Assembly (NCBI GenBank): GCA_001515955.1
Contig: LOES01000181.1
Span: 1 to 11,543, forward strand
DNA length: 11,543 nt
DNA from: Clostridia bacterium BRH_c25
GTDB lineage: Bacteria; Bacillota_A; Clostridia; Lutisporales; Lutisporaceae
Direction: 5' to 3'
A program made the position numbers and the translations under genes. Below the pieces are notes generated by a model. That model had not been told where the DNA came from, searched no databases, and saw nothing but the letters and a program-made list of their open reading frames with translations. This document shows, piece by piece, positions 1 to 5,916 of the stretch (its first letter is position 1; each line of letters opens with the position of its first letter).

Positions 1-481
1 AGCCTAGTTCCTCAAGCGCTTTAATCACAGTATCCGGTGCTGGCTTCCTGGACACATTTTCCGACTCACCTATTGCTACTTTTATATACTCCCCAAAATG
101 TAGATGGCTAAGCCCCTTTACAGCATTATCGAATTTGTTTGACACAATTGCAAGCTTATAATTTTCTTTTGACAATTGTTGTATTAATTCCATAATTCCT
201 TTATAAGTGCCAGTCTTATTCTGCATATTCCCAGAATAATGATTACGAAAGTTTGCCAGACATTTTTCATAATACGGATTATTAAGTCCATCAGATATTG
301 CAAGCTCTATTAACCGTGCTACACCATTACCGACAAAACTCCTGACCTCTGTCATTTTCCTGTATGGAAAACCATGGATTGCCAATGCGTAATTGACACT
401 GTCTGTAAGATCTTCAAGTGTGTCTAGCAATGTTCCATCCAAATCAAATATAATAGTATCGTATTTTTTTATTTGTCTCAC
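1..481 (-). CDS. HAD-superfamily hydrolase, phosphoglycolate phosphatase-like (3' end outside window)
   Basis: This is the N-terminal 160 or so residues of a Gph/PGMB-type HAD phosphatase, a soluble enzyme that removes phosphate from small metabolites. The substrate cannot be told from the sequence. HAD motif I reads FDLDGTLLDT at residues 12-21, with nucleophile Asp13 and acid/base Asp15. The helical cap follows, then motif II as IVSNKFD and the motif III lysine in RKPAPD. The coordinates use the in-frame GTG at 481-479, but that codon overlaps the ribosome binding site AGAAGG. The site is ideally placed for an ATA codon at 472-470, which would give the typical family start MKKYDTIIFDLDGT. 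No ATG, and no TTG ahead of motif I, exists in frame. The gene lies downstream of mazF across a terminator, so it probably has its own promoter. The family call is firm; start and substrate are not. Confidence 0.88.
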   Translation of the reverse strand, partial: MRQIKKYDTIIFDLDGTLLDTLEDLTDSVNYALAIHGFPYRKMTEVRSFVGNGVARLIELAISDGLNNPYYEKCLANFRNHYSGNMQNKTGTYKGIMELIQQLSKENYKLAIVSNKFDNAVKGLSHLHFGEYIKVAIGESENVSRKPAPDTVIKALEELG

Positions 482-513
482 CTTCTGCCAAAATATTTCC
501 AGTCTTAACTATT

Positions 514-583
514 TATAATTTCTCTATGTCTTGAAATAATACCTTCCTAAAGTATAAAAAAGCATGAAATAATCATGCTTTTC
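514..583. repeat. Copy A of a ~70-bp direct repeat (second copy at 3084-3152)
   Basis: The segment matches 3084-3152 in the same orientation with one single-base gap. Shared blocks are TATAATTTCTC, then TAATACCTTCCTAAA (15 of 15), then AAAAAGCATGAA and CATGCTT. The middle portions diverge. Each copy contains a terminator hairpin for the minus-strand gene ending just before it (mazF here, pnp at the other copy). Beyond the hairpin the conserved parts read TAGGAAGGTATTA and GAGAAATTATA on the minus strand, 17-18 bases apart from TATTAT to TATAWA. They may be a weak promoter for the next gene; that is inference. Confidence 0.75.
556..582 (-). terminator. Rho-independent terminator after mazF
   Basis: On the minus strand a perfect 10-bp stem (AAAAGCATGA with TCATGCTTTT) and a 5-base loop end in a run of six T. 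It lies 30 bases past the mazF stop codon. The A-rich 5' arm also gives a short T run on the plus strand, so it could work in both directions, although no plus-strand gene is present to need it. Confidence 0.75.
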
Positions 584-612
584 AAAACCCTTCCAGCATA
601 GACTTTTACGAC

Positions 613-960
613 TTATAAATCCAGATATTTCTTTATTACATTTTTTATTTGTTCTCTGTTAATCTTACTCTCAATGCTCCCGCACTTTTCTCCCAATCTT
701 TCCTTCGATATTGCCCTTATCTGATGAGCCATTACTATCGATTCTTTTGGTAACCCCGTATCCTCTGCTTTTAAATATACCTCTGTAGGATATACTTTTC
801 TTCCTTGCTTTACAGAAGTAATAGATAGTATCGTTACTATAGGTAATACCTGATTAACTTCTTCAACAGAAACTACCAAAACAGGTCTTTGACCTGCTTG
901 CTCTGAACCTTTAGTTGGGTCGAGATCCGCCCAGAATACACCCCATTGATAATCTACCAT
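613..960 (-). CDS. mazF: MazF/PemK-family endoribonuclease toxin
   Basis: A 115-residue protein of normal MazF length. The family cleaves mRNA at short sequence-specific sites when freed from its antitoxin. The N-terminus has the family pattern GVFWADLDPTKGSEQAGQRP. Arg25 and Thr48, which match the catalytic pair known from Bacillus subtilis MazF, are both present, so the toxin looks intact. The start is an ATG with AGGAGG seven bases upstream. It overlaps the last 7 bases of the antitoxin gene, which implies translational coupling. A terminator follows about 30 bases downstream, making a two-gene operon. The cut-site specificity cannot be read from the sequence. The symbol is a family-level assignment. 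Confidence 0.93.
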   Translation of the reverse strand: MVDYQWGVFWADLDPTKGSEQAGQRPVLVVSVEEVNQVLPIVTILSITSVKQGRKVYPTEVYLKAEDTGLPKESIVMAHQIRAISKERLGEKCGSIESKINREQIKNVIKKYLDL

Positions 961-1226
961 TCTGTATTCCTCCTGGACATTTCCTTGTCAGAAAATTCAA
1001 ATACACTCATACTGTCATTCAGATCTTGCATAAACAATGGGTCATTAGACGCTTCTGCCATCTTTTTCTTGAGTATTTCTTTTTCAACCATTTTCGTATA
1101 CTCCTCTAACGCTTCTTTTACACCAGCATTCAATGATGGAATATAGTTGCTCTTTGCAAATTCTTTAAGTTTCTCAATTAGCTCTATAGGTAACGAAAAA
1201 GTCACATTCTTGAGACTTGATGCCAT
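954..1226 (-). CDS. Ribbon-helix-helix antitoxin of the MazEF-type pair
   Basis: A 90-residue protein starting MASSLKNVTFSLPIELIEKL. The first 12 or so residues form a beta strand typical of ribbon-helix-helix DNA binders, followed by two helices to about residue 45. A charged helix (EKEILKKKMAEA) comes next, and the C-terminal acidic and aromatic tail (NDSMSVFEFSDKEM) probably wraps the toxin. Antitoxins of this type bind their own promoter as dimers and neutralise the partner toxin. The ATG at 1226 is chosen because GGAGGTG lies just upstream. A longer open frame to 1394 is rejected since it runs through the promoter and operator. The stop codon overlaps the mazF start. The palindromic operator at 1248-1295 fits autoregulation. 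Confidence 0.88.
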   Translation of the reverse strand: MASSLKNVTFSLPIELIEKLKEFAKSNYIPSLNAGVKEALEEYTKMVEKEILKKKMAEASNDPLFMQDLNDSMSVFEFSDKEMSRRNTEW

Positions 1227-1247
1227 AATAACACCTCCAACATGTTG

Positions 1248-1295
1248 TATAATTATATTGTACATCAATATTTGATTATATACAATATAATTATG
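1248..1295 (-). promoter_or_regulatory. Toxin-antitoxin promoter with palindromic operator
   Basis: Two 15-base arms at 1248-1262 (TATAATTATATTGTA) and 1281-1295 (TACAATATAATTATG) are inverted repeats with 14 of 15 matches. A smaller dyad, TCAA-TAT-TTGA, lies between them. On the minus strand the arms contain a candidate -35 (TTGTAT, 1285-1280) and -10 (TACAAT, 1262-1257) with a 17-base spacer. A repressor bound to both arms would cover both promoter elements. The expected start of transcription is about 25 bases before the antitoxin ATG. Binding by the adjacent antitoxin is inferred from how the family behaves. Confidence 0.65.
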
Positions 1296-1299
1296 ATTG

Positions 1300-1414
1300 T
1301 ATTGAGGGTATGATTGAAATATAAGCTGTGAATAAAAAAGAGACTGCCTATCTTGTTGGCTGATGTCGGGCGTCCCATGATTCAGATCAACCATGGACAG
1401 CTACCCCCTCAATA
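1300..1414. repeat. Segment with inverted ends, possible insertion-sequence or MITE remnant
   Basis: The left end reads TATTGAGGGTA (1300-1310). The right end, read inward on the other strand, is TATTGAGGGGGTA (1414-1402). A second inverted pair, AGCTGT at 1324-1329 and ACAGCT at 1397-1402, lies inside. The core around 1355-1400 is richer in G and C than its surroundings. No intact open frame is present. It fills the gap between the toxin-antitoxin promoter and the acyltransferase stop codon. I cannot name a family from sequence alone. Confidence 0.3.
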
Positions 1415-1433
1415 AGTTAAAAGCCCAAACAAC

Positions 1434-2237
1434 TCACGATAACCCAAATCCGCTTTCAACCAGCTTGGTAAGCTTAGCGAGGGCTCTGACTGCCGGCGCA
1501 CCATCAATAATATCATGGTCAACTAAAGCTGTGATATAGAGATATTCTCTTATTTCAATTCTATCATCTACAACACCCGGTTTCTTAACTATCGAACCGA
1601 TTGCAAAGCATAGTGGGTGAACACTTACTGGTATTACCCATCCATTTATCCTTCCCATCATTCCAACAGAAGTTATAGCCACAGTTCCCATATTTTCTTT
1701 TGCTAAGAAAGGGTTTCGAATAATATGCCTCCATATTATTCTTCTAATAAAACCTGGAATAGTATAGTAAAACCTCATTAAAAGATCATTCTTTTTTTCG
1801 CCCAATATGTAATCACCTTCACCATTAATCGACTGCTTCTGTCCATTTCTTATTTCATTACAAATATCAGTAATACTTTTTTCATTTGTTTTTCGAAGTA
1901 CATAAGGCAAAGGCACTTTTTTCCCCTCAACTTCTCTTTCTATCACAATTGATATATCGATATCCTCAAAGATGACAACATTTCTCTTGCCTTTTCTTAT
2001 TCCATGGATTTGCACAGATTCTTCGACTGCATGGCTGATACATTTAATTAACCATGAGTTGAAAGAAACCTTTTCATGCAGCCTCTTTTTTGCAGAGATC
2101 ATTTTGCGGGCTTCTGTAACATCCAATTCTATCAGTGCCTTTATATGGTGTTTCTTTAAGCCCTCTATACCAACATCAATAGTCGATAATCTGCTTGCTG
2201 GAAATGTTTCTATTTTATACTCCCCTATATTTTTCAT
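1434..2237 (-). CDS. Standalone acyltransferase of the 2-oxoacid dehydrogenase E2 / CAT fold
   Basis: A 267-residue protein matching only the catalytic domain of dihydrolipoyl acyltransferases (E2), the fold shared with chloramphenicol acetyltransferase. The diagnostic C-terminal motif DHDIIDG at residues 240-246 supplies the catalytic His241 and Asp245. The segment FEDIDISIVIEREVEG followed by VPLPYVLR matches the usual E2 core strand. No lipoyl domain or peripheral-subunit-binding domain precedes it, and no E1 or E3 gene is nearby, so it is unlikely to serve a dehydrogenase complex. It may acylate another small molecule or protein; the substrate is unknown. The ATG at 2237 is chosen because AGAGGGGG lies upstream. 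The frame stays open upstream to 2348, but that stretch looks like a GC-rich repeat or structured region. It lies 136 bases after the 2H phosphoesterase gene. Confidence 0.85.
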   Translation of the reverse strand: MKNIGEYKIETFPASRLSTIDVGIEGLKKHHIKALIELDVTEARKMISAKKRLHEKVSFNSWLIKCISHAVEESVQIHGIRKGKRNVVIFEDIDISIVIEREVEGKKVPLPYVLRKTNEKSITDICNEIRNGQKQSINGEGDYILGEKKNDLLMRFYYTIPGFIRRIIWRHIIRNPFLAKENMGTVAITSVGMMGRINGWVIPVSVHPLCFAIGSIVKKPGVVDDRIEIREYLYITALVDHDIIDGAPAVRALAKLTKLVESGFGLS

Positions 2238-2318
2238 GCTTGTACCCCCTCTTAATGTTTCAGATTTATGGTAAAGCCCCACAAACCTTCTAATCCGCGC
2301 CCTTGCGGGAATCCTCGT

Positions 2319-2338
2319 GTTATGCGCAGTCCAATGGC
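2319..2338 (+). repeat. 20-bp inverted repeat, copy 1 (partner at 2962-2981)
   Basis: This reads GTTATGCGCAGTCCAATGGC. Its inverted partner across the 2H phosphoesterase gene matches 18 of 20 bases; both differences are A/G exchanges. It lies in a GC-rich patch (about 2276-2345) of the gap between the 2H gene and the acyltransferase gene. That patch also contains a CCC-GCAA-GGG hairpin on the minus strand. Confidence 0.6.
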
Positions 2339-2348
2339 ACTTATTCAA

Positions 2349-2368
2349 AGTGTGCTCGTGGGCACACT
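2349..2368 (-). terminator. Hairpin just after the 2H phosphoesterase stop codon, weak terminator candidate
   Basis: A 7-bp perfect stem (AGTGTGC with GCACACT) and a 6-base loop lie 5 bases past the stop codon. Only three T residues follow on the minus strand before the run is broken. It could attenuate transcription into the acyltransferase gene or protect the mRNA end, but it lacks a full terminator tail. Confidence 0.35.
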
Positions 2369-2373
2369 ACATT

Positions 2374-2898
2374 TTAGATTAATGGTATCTCCATTTCAAT
2401 TAATGAGTCCTCATTCTCATCTATAATTTCAACACTTATCTTTTCTACACTTGAATCAAAAATATCATCAATGCCCGCCACATCTTCTATAGCAGATTTG
2501 TACTCTTTTTCGGTTGGCAAATTACCTACTGTCATATGAGGATAATAATCTACTGTTTTCAACCATTCGGGATGAAAAGGCTCTAATATACCTGTGTAAA
2601 GACATTTATAAATATTTATTATTTCATCTCTTCCTTTTGTTATATCTAAGAATAGATGATTCCCAAAAGTTCTAACTGGGATGATGCCCTGTAAGGAAAC
2701 CTTAAAAGGCTTAACCTCTGACAAAATGCCATCTAAATGAGTCTTCAATGCACTTGTACTTATCTCACTTTCAAAAGGGAAGACAAGTGTGATATGAGGT
2801 CTGACATGATGTGCTAAAGGATCATATTTATCTCTTATAGTATCGATTATATTCATATTACTGAACTCAGGAAAAATCATTATACATCTTTTAATCAT
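2374..2898 (-). CDS. 2H phosphoesterase, 2'-5' RNA ligase (LigT/ThpR-like) family
   Basis: A 174-residue protein with the two H-x-T motifs that define the 2H phosphoesterase superfamily: HIT at residues 35-37 (in RPHITLVFPF) and HMT at 121-123 (in YYPHMTVGNL). In this fold the two His-Thr pairs face each other and act on 2',3'-cyclic or 2'-5' linked phosphates in RNA or nucleotides. The length is that of a single-domain member, with no fused domain. The ATG at 2898 has AAAGGAAG upstream with about 8-9 bases between. Its physiological substrate is unknown, as for most bacterial members. It sits alone behind an unusual promoter region with several dyads, and is followed by the acyltransferase gene in the same direction. 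Membership of the superfamily is firm. Confidence 0.88.
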   Translation of the reverse strand: MIKRCIMIFPEFSNMNIIDTIRDKYDPLAHHVRPHITLVFPFESEISTSALKTHLDGILSEVKPFKVSLQGIIPVRTFGNHLFLDITKGRDEIINIYKCLYTGILEPFHPEWLKTVDYYPHMTVGNLPTEKEYKSAIEDVAGIDDIFDSSVEKISVEIIDENEDSLIEMEIPLI

Positions 2899-2938
2899 AA
2901 CTTAACTTCCTTTCAAGTTCTTAGATTACTTATTACTG

Positions 2939-2953
2939 TATCCTGTTAGGATA
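2939..2953. repeat. Small perfect inverted repeat in the leader of the 2H gene
   Basis: TATCCT and AGGATA surround a 3-base spacer, about 40 bases upstream of the start codon. It lies downstream of the predicted promoter and so would be in the 5' untranslated RNA as a short hairpin. Confidence 0.35.
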
Positions 2954-2961
2954 TAATTCTA

Positions 2962-2981
2962 GCCATTGGATTGCGTATAAC
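2962..2981 (-). repeat. 20-bp inverted repeat, copy 2 (partner at 2319-2338)
   Basis: Read on the minus strand this is GTTATACGCAATCCAATGGC, an 18 of 20 match to 2319-2338 in opposite orientation. It starts at or next to the predicted -10 box of the 2H phosphoesterase gene. The two copies bracket that gene, with about 620 bases between them. Confidence 0.6.
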
Positions 2982-3009
2982 TAATACAACTACGACATAA
3001 TGTCGTCAA
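2981..3009 (-). promoter_or_regulatory. Candidate promoter of the 2H phosphoesterase gene with operator-like palindrome
   Basis: On the minus strand a -35 box TTGACG (3009-3004) and a -10 box TATTAG (2986-2981) are 17 bases apart. The spacer, reaching slightly into the -35 box, holds the perfect palindrome ACGACATAATGTCGT (2992-3006). A protein bound there would block RNA polymerase, so this looks like a repressor operator. The repressor is not encoded in the window. The leader would be about 75 bases long. Confidence 0.5.
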
Positions 3010-3050
3010 CAATCCCCAAACTGGGTGTGTTGACGAAATAGTGTCGTCAA
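3003..3050. repeat. Alternating inverted and direct repeats upstream of the 2H gene promoter
   Basis: Three copies of one motif alternate in direction: TCGTCAACA (3003-3011), its exact reverse complement TGTTGACGA (3028-3036), and TCGTCAATA (3044-3052, 8 of 9). The middle copy can pair with either outer copy, giving two mutually exclusive hairpins: a 9-bp stem enclosing a CCCA/TGGG inner stem, or a 7-bp stem with a 7-base loop. As DNA it would be a three-site operator array next to, and overlapping, the -35 box. Confidence 0.6.
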
Positions 3051-3083
3051 TATTTCTATATAGCTGCGAACTATACATATATA

Positions 3084-3152
3084 TATAATTTCTCCATTTT
3101 TTACATAATACCTTCCTAAAAATGCAAAAAGCATGAATTCATCATGCTTGTC
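3084..3152. repeat. Copy B of the ~70-bp direct repeat (first copy at 514-583)
   Basis: It has the same orientation as copy A, at an offset of about 2,569 bases, with the conserved blocks listed there. It contains the pnp terminator hairpin. Together the two copies bracket the whole accessory block of four genes. Confidence 0.75.
3126..3149 (-). terminator. Rho-independent terminator after pnp
   Basis: On the minus strand the stem AAGCATGA / TCATGCTT (8 bp, 5-base loop) is followed by TTTTT, about 45 bases past the pnp stop codon. It ends the long translation and RNA-metabolism operon and separates it from the accessory block. Confidence 0.75.
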
Positions 3153-3194
3153 TAAAAATCAAGAAAAGGAAAAACATAAACCTAGGTTTATGTT

Positions 3195-5324
3195 TTACGC
3201 TTCAGTTTTCTCTTCAGTTTTCGCTTCTGCCTTCTCTTCTTCTTTTACCGTATCCGCCATTGCGTGCTTTCTTGAGAGGTTTATTCTTCCTTGCTTATCG
3301 ATTTCGGTTACTTTTACAAGTATCTCGTCACCAACGCTTACAACATCCTCAACCTTTTCAACTCGCTTAGTATCCAGCTTGGAGATGTGTACAAGGCCTT
3401 CCTTGCCGGGGAGTATCTCTACAAAAGCTCCAAAGGTCATTAATCTGACTACCTTGCCCAGGTAAATCTCGCCTTCTTTTACTTCCTTTACCAGGTTTTC
3501 AATTATCTTGAGAGCCTTATCACCGGCTGCCTGGTTTGTAGCAGCTATAAATACTCTTCCGTCATCTTCGATGTCAATCTTTACTCCTGTTTCAGCAATT
3601 ATCTTGTTGATTGTCTTTCCGCCAGGGCCTATTATATCTCTTATCTTGTCAGGATCAATCCTGGTTGTTATAATCTTAGGAGCGTATTGGGACAATTCTT
3701 TTCTCGGAGTGCTTATTACAGTGAGCATCCTGTCAAGTATATATAGTCTTCCTACTCTTGCCTGCTCCAGAGCCTTTTCAAGTATAGGCCTGTCAATTCC
3801 GGCTATCTTTATGTCCATCTGAATTGCTGTAATGCCCTTGCTTGTTCCGGCTACCTTGAAGTCCATGTCTCCCAGGAAGTCTTCCATACCCTGTATATCA
3901 GTAAGTATGGCTACATTGCCCTTTTCCTTCATAAGTCCCATTGCAACCCCTGCTACAGGCGCTTTTATCGGTACACCTGCATCCATAAGAGCCAATGTGC
4001 TTCCGCATACGCTGCCCTGTGAAGTTGATCCGTTGGAGCTTACAACCTCGGATACAAGCCTGATTGTATATGGGAATTCCTCTTCGGAAGGTATCATAGG
4101 CTCCAATGCTCTTTCTGCAAGAGCTCCATGACCTATTTCTCTTCTTCCGGGACCTCTCATGAATCTTGTCTCTCCTACGCTGTATGGGGGAAAGTTGTAG
4201 TGGTGCATATATCTCTTTGTCTCTTCTTCAGTAAGACCGTCAAGTATCTGGACATCTCCCAAAGCACCCAAGGTTGCAATTGTAAGAACCTGTGTCTGTC
4301 CTCTTGTAAAAAGTCCTGAGCCATGTACTCTTGGAAGGATCCCAACTTCGCTGCTTATTGGCCTTATTTCATCCAATTTTCTATCATCAGGTCTTATACC
4401 CTCTTCAGTAATGAGCTTTCTTACCTGTTCCTTGATGATGTCATACAGTACCTCACCAATTTCCTTTTCTTTCTCTGGGTAGATTTCTGCAAAATGCTCA
4501 TAGGTCTCTTCCTTGACTGCATCCATTTTTTCTTGTCTTTCCAGTTTGTCAGGAGTTCTGATCGCATCAAGGGTTTTCTGAGTTGCATACTCTCTTATGG
4601 CATTTTCGATTTCTGAATCAACCTTGAAAAGAACATATTCCTTCTTTTCCTTACCTACCTTTGCAACAATTTCTTCAATGAATGCAACAATCTTTTTGAT
4701 GTTCTCATGAGCAAACATTATTGCTTCGAGCATTACATCCTCAGGGATTTCCTTTGCTCCCGCCTCTACCATCATGACAGCATCCTTTGTACCGGAAACA
4801 ACCAAGTGCAGATCGCTCTTTTCCCTGTCTTCGTTATTTGGATTGACTATCAGCTTTCCATCAACTCGTCCAACCAACACTGAGCCGGTAGGGCCTTCAA
4901 AGGGGATTGAGGAAATGGACAGCGCTGCTGATGAGCCAACCATTGCTGCTATTTCAGGCAAATTGTCCTGATCCACAGACATTACTGTAGCTATAACCTG
5001 TACATCATTTCTGTAGCCATGAGGAAACAATGGTCTTATAGGTCTGTCTATCAGTCTTGCTGACAGTATGGCTTTTTCTGTTGGTCTGCCTTCCCTTTTT
5101 ATAAAGCCTCCAGGGATTTTTCCTACTGCATACAGTCTTTCTTCATAATCAACGCTTAGAGGGAAGAAATCAATCCCCTGCTTTGGTTGTGCTGAAGCGC
5201 ATGCTGTTACAAGTACAACTGTATCACCATATCTGACTAATACTGCTGCATCGGCCAACTGGGCTATTCTTCCTGTCTCTATACTTAATTTTCGTCCACC
5301 CAGTTCTAGTTCAAATACATCCAT
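3195..5324 (-). CDS. pnp: Polynucleotide phosphorylase (polyribonucleotide nucleotidyltransferase)
   Basis: PNPase degrades RNA 3' to 5' using phosphate, releasing nucleoside diphosphates. It works as a trimeric ring in the cytoplasm and takes part in mRNA turnover. The 709 residues show the full family order. The first RNase PH domain carries the signature [20 protein letters not shown] from residue 53. A helical linker spans roughly residues 200-310. The second RNase PH domain has the phosphate-binding SNGSTSQGS at 430-438 and the acidic metal site GDMDF at 485-489. A KH domain follows with GPGG at 566-569, then an S1 domain at about 619-688. A Glu/Lys/Ala-rich tail closes the protein. The ATG at 5324 is preceded by AAAGGAGG; an upstream in-frame start at 5366 has no such site. 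rpsO lies upstream across a terminator, the usual rpsO-pnp pairing. Confidence 0.98.
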   Translation of the reverse strand: MDVFELELGGRKLSIETGRIAQLADAAVLVRYGDTVVLVTACASAQPKQGIDFFPLSVDYEERLYAVGKIPGGFIKREGRPTEKAILSARLIDRPIRPLFPHGYRNDVQVIATVMSVDQDNLPEIAAMVGSSAALSISSIPFEGPTGSVLVGRVDGKLIVNPNNEDREKSDLHLVVSGTKDAVMMVEAGAKEIPEDVMLEAIMFAHENIKKIVAFIEEIVAKVGKEKKEYVLFKVDSEIENAIREYATQKTLDAIRTPDKLERQEKMDAVKEETYEHFAEIYPEKEKEIGEVLYDIIKEQVRKLITEEGIRPDDRKLDEIRPISSEVGILPRVHGSGLFTRGQTQVLTIATLGALGDVQILDGLTEEETKRYMHHYNFPPYSVGETRFMRGPGRREIGHGALAERALEPMIPSEEEFPYTIRLVSEVVSSNGSTSQGSVCGSTLALMDAGVPIKAPVAGVAMGLMKEKGNVAILTDIQGMEDFLGDMDFKVAGTSKGITAIQMDIKIAGIDRPILEKALEQARVGRLYILDRMLTVISTPRKELSQYAPKIITTRIDPDKIRDIIGPGGKTINKIIAETGVKIDIEDDGRVFIAATNQAAGDKALKIIENLVKEVKEGEIYLGKVVRLMTFGAFVEILPGKEGLVHISKLDTKRVEKVEDVVSVGDEILVKVTEIDKQGRINLSRKHAMADTVKEEEKAEAKTEEKTEA

Positions 5325-5445
5325 GTTTTTGCCTCCTTTCAATTTTGTATATATATTTTGAAACAATAGTAAGATAATTTTACCAGTTCCAAAAGATTAA
5401 CTTCTATATGTATTTTATTATTTCCTTCTTGCACAAAAAAAATCT

Positions 5446-5476
5446 TACAAAAAGGGCGGGTTTGATCCCCGCCCTT
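5446..5476 (-). terminator. Strong rho-independent terminator between rpsO and pnp
   Basis: A GC-rich 9-bp perfect stem (AAGGGCGGG at 5452-5460 with CCCGCCCTT at 5468-5476) and a 7-base loop are followed on the minus strand by TTTTTGT, starting 6 bases after the rpsO stop codon. pnp transcripts must arise by read-through or from a promoter in 5325-5445. I see no convincing promoter there, only AT-rich sequence. Confidence 0.88.
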
Positions 5477-5482
5477 CAACTA

Positions 5483-5752
5483 CTATTTTCTTAAACCTAA
5501 TTTTTCAATAATAGCACGGTATCTCTCAATGTCTTTGGCCTTGAGGTAATTCAGAAGTCCTCTTCTCTGACCAACCATCTTGAGCAGTCCTCTTCTTGAG
5601 TGATGGTCCTTCTTGTTTGTCTGAAGATGACCGTTGAGGTTGTTGATTCTCTCTGTAAGTATAGCTATCTGTACCTCTGGAGAACCTGTGTCACCTTCCT
5701 TGGTCTGATATTTCTGTATGACCTCGCCCTTTGTTTCCTTTGTAAATCCCAT
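5483..5752 (-). CDS. rpsO: Ribosomal protein S15 (uS15)
   Basis: An 89-residue protein of exactly the usual S15 length. S15 binds 16S rRNA early in assembly of the 30S platform and contacts the large subunit. Recognisable blocks are [34 protein letters not shown], the rRNA-contacting HHSRRGLL, and [12 protein letters not shown]. The ATG at 5752 is chosen because AAGGAGGTGG lies just upstream; an in-frame start at 5791 is rejected because it lies upstream of that site and adds residues foreign to the family. It has its own candidate promoter and structured leader, which fits the S15 feedback control known in several bacteria. A terminator follows directly. Confidence 0.98.
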   Translation of the reverse strand: MGFTKETKGEVIQKYQTKEGDTGSPEVQIAILTERINNLNGHLQTNKKDHHSRRGLLKMVGQRRGLLNYLKAKDIERYRAIIEKLGLRK

Positions 5753-5836
5753 TAATTCCACCTCCTTATAATATCCCCAAAAGCCAAGCAAACCGTCGGT
5801 GAGTCGGTATACCGAGCAATTGGAATCCTTATGACA
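5753..5836 (-). promoter_or_regulatory. Structured rpsO leader, possible S15 autoregulatory RNA
   Basis: The predicted leader of about 84 bases holds CGGTATACCG (5804-5813), then ACTCACCGACGGT. The parts TCGGT, ACCGA and CGGT can pair in more than one way, so alternative hairpins ahead of the ribosome binding site are possible. Ribosomal protein S15 represses its own mRNA through such leaders in several bacteria. I cannot match this one to a described motif with certainty. Confidence 0.4.
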
Positions 5837-5842
5837 GATATG

Positions 5843-5871
5843 ATTTTAACATATATAATTCTCCATGTAAA
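5843..5871 (-). promoter_or_regulatory. Candidate sigma-A-type promoter of rpsO
   Basis: On the minus strand TTTACA (5871-5866) and TAAAAT (5848-5843) are separated by 17 bases. Both are one base from the consensus. Transcription would begin near 5836 in the gap between ribF and rpsO, allowing S15 to be made separately from the upstream operon. Confidence 0.6.
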
Positions 5872-5916
5872 GGATATTTATTCTAGCTATATTTTTAAAG
5901 CTGAATTATATACAGC

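Noticed and set aside
1227..1394. N-terminal extension of the antitoxin to an ATG at 1394
   Set aside because: It would run through the promoter and palindromic operator, while a strong GGAGGTG site sits directly before the ATG at 1226.
2276..2340. Integron attC-like site
   Set aside because: GTTATGCG superficially recalls attC ends, but the paired core sites RYYYAAC and GTTRRRY are not both present and no integrase is seen.
2238..2348. 37-codon N-terminal extension of the acyltransferase
   Set aside because: The extension has basic, unusual composition, comes from the GC-rich repeat patch, and the AGAGGGGG site clearly serves the ATG at 2237.
5325..5445. Promoter dedicated to pnp
   Set aside because: Several weak TTG-type and AT-rich hexamers occur, but none pairs with a good -10 box at 16-18 bases spacing.
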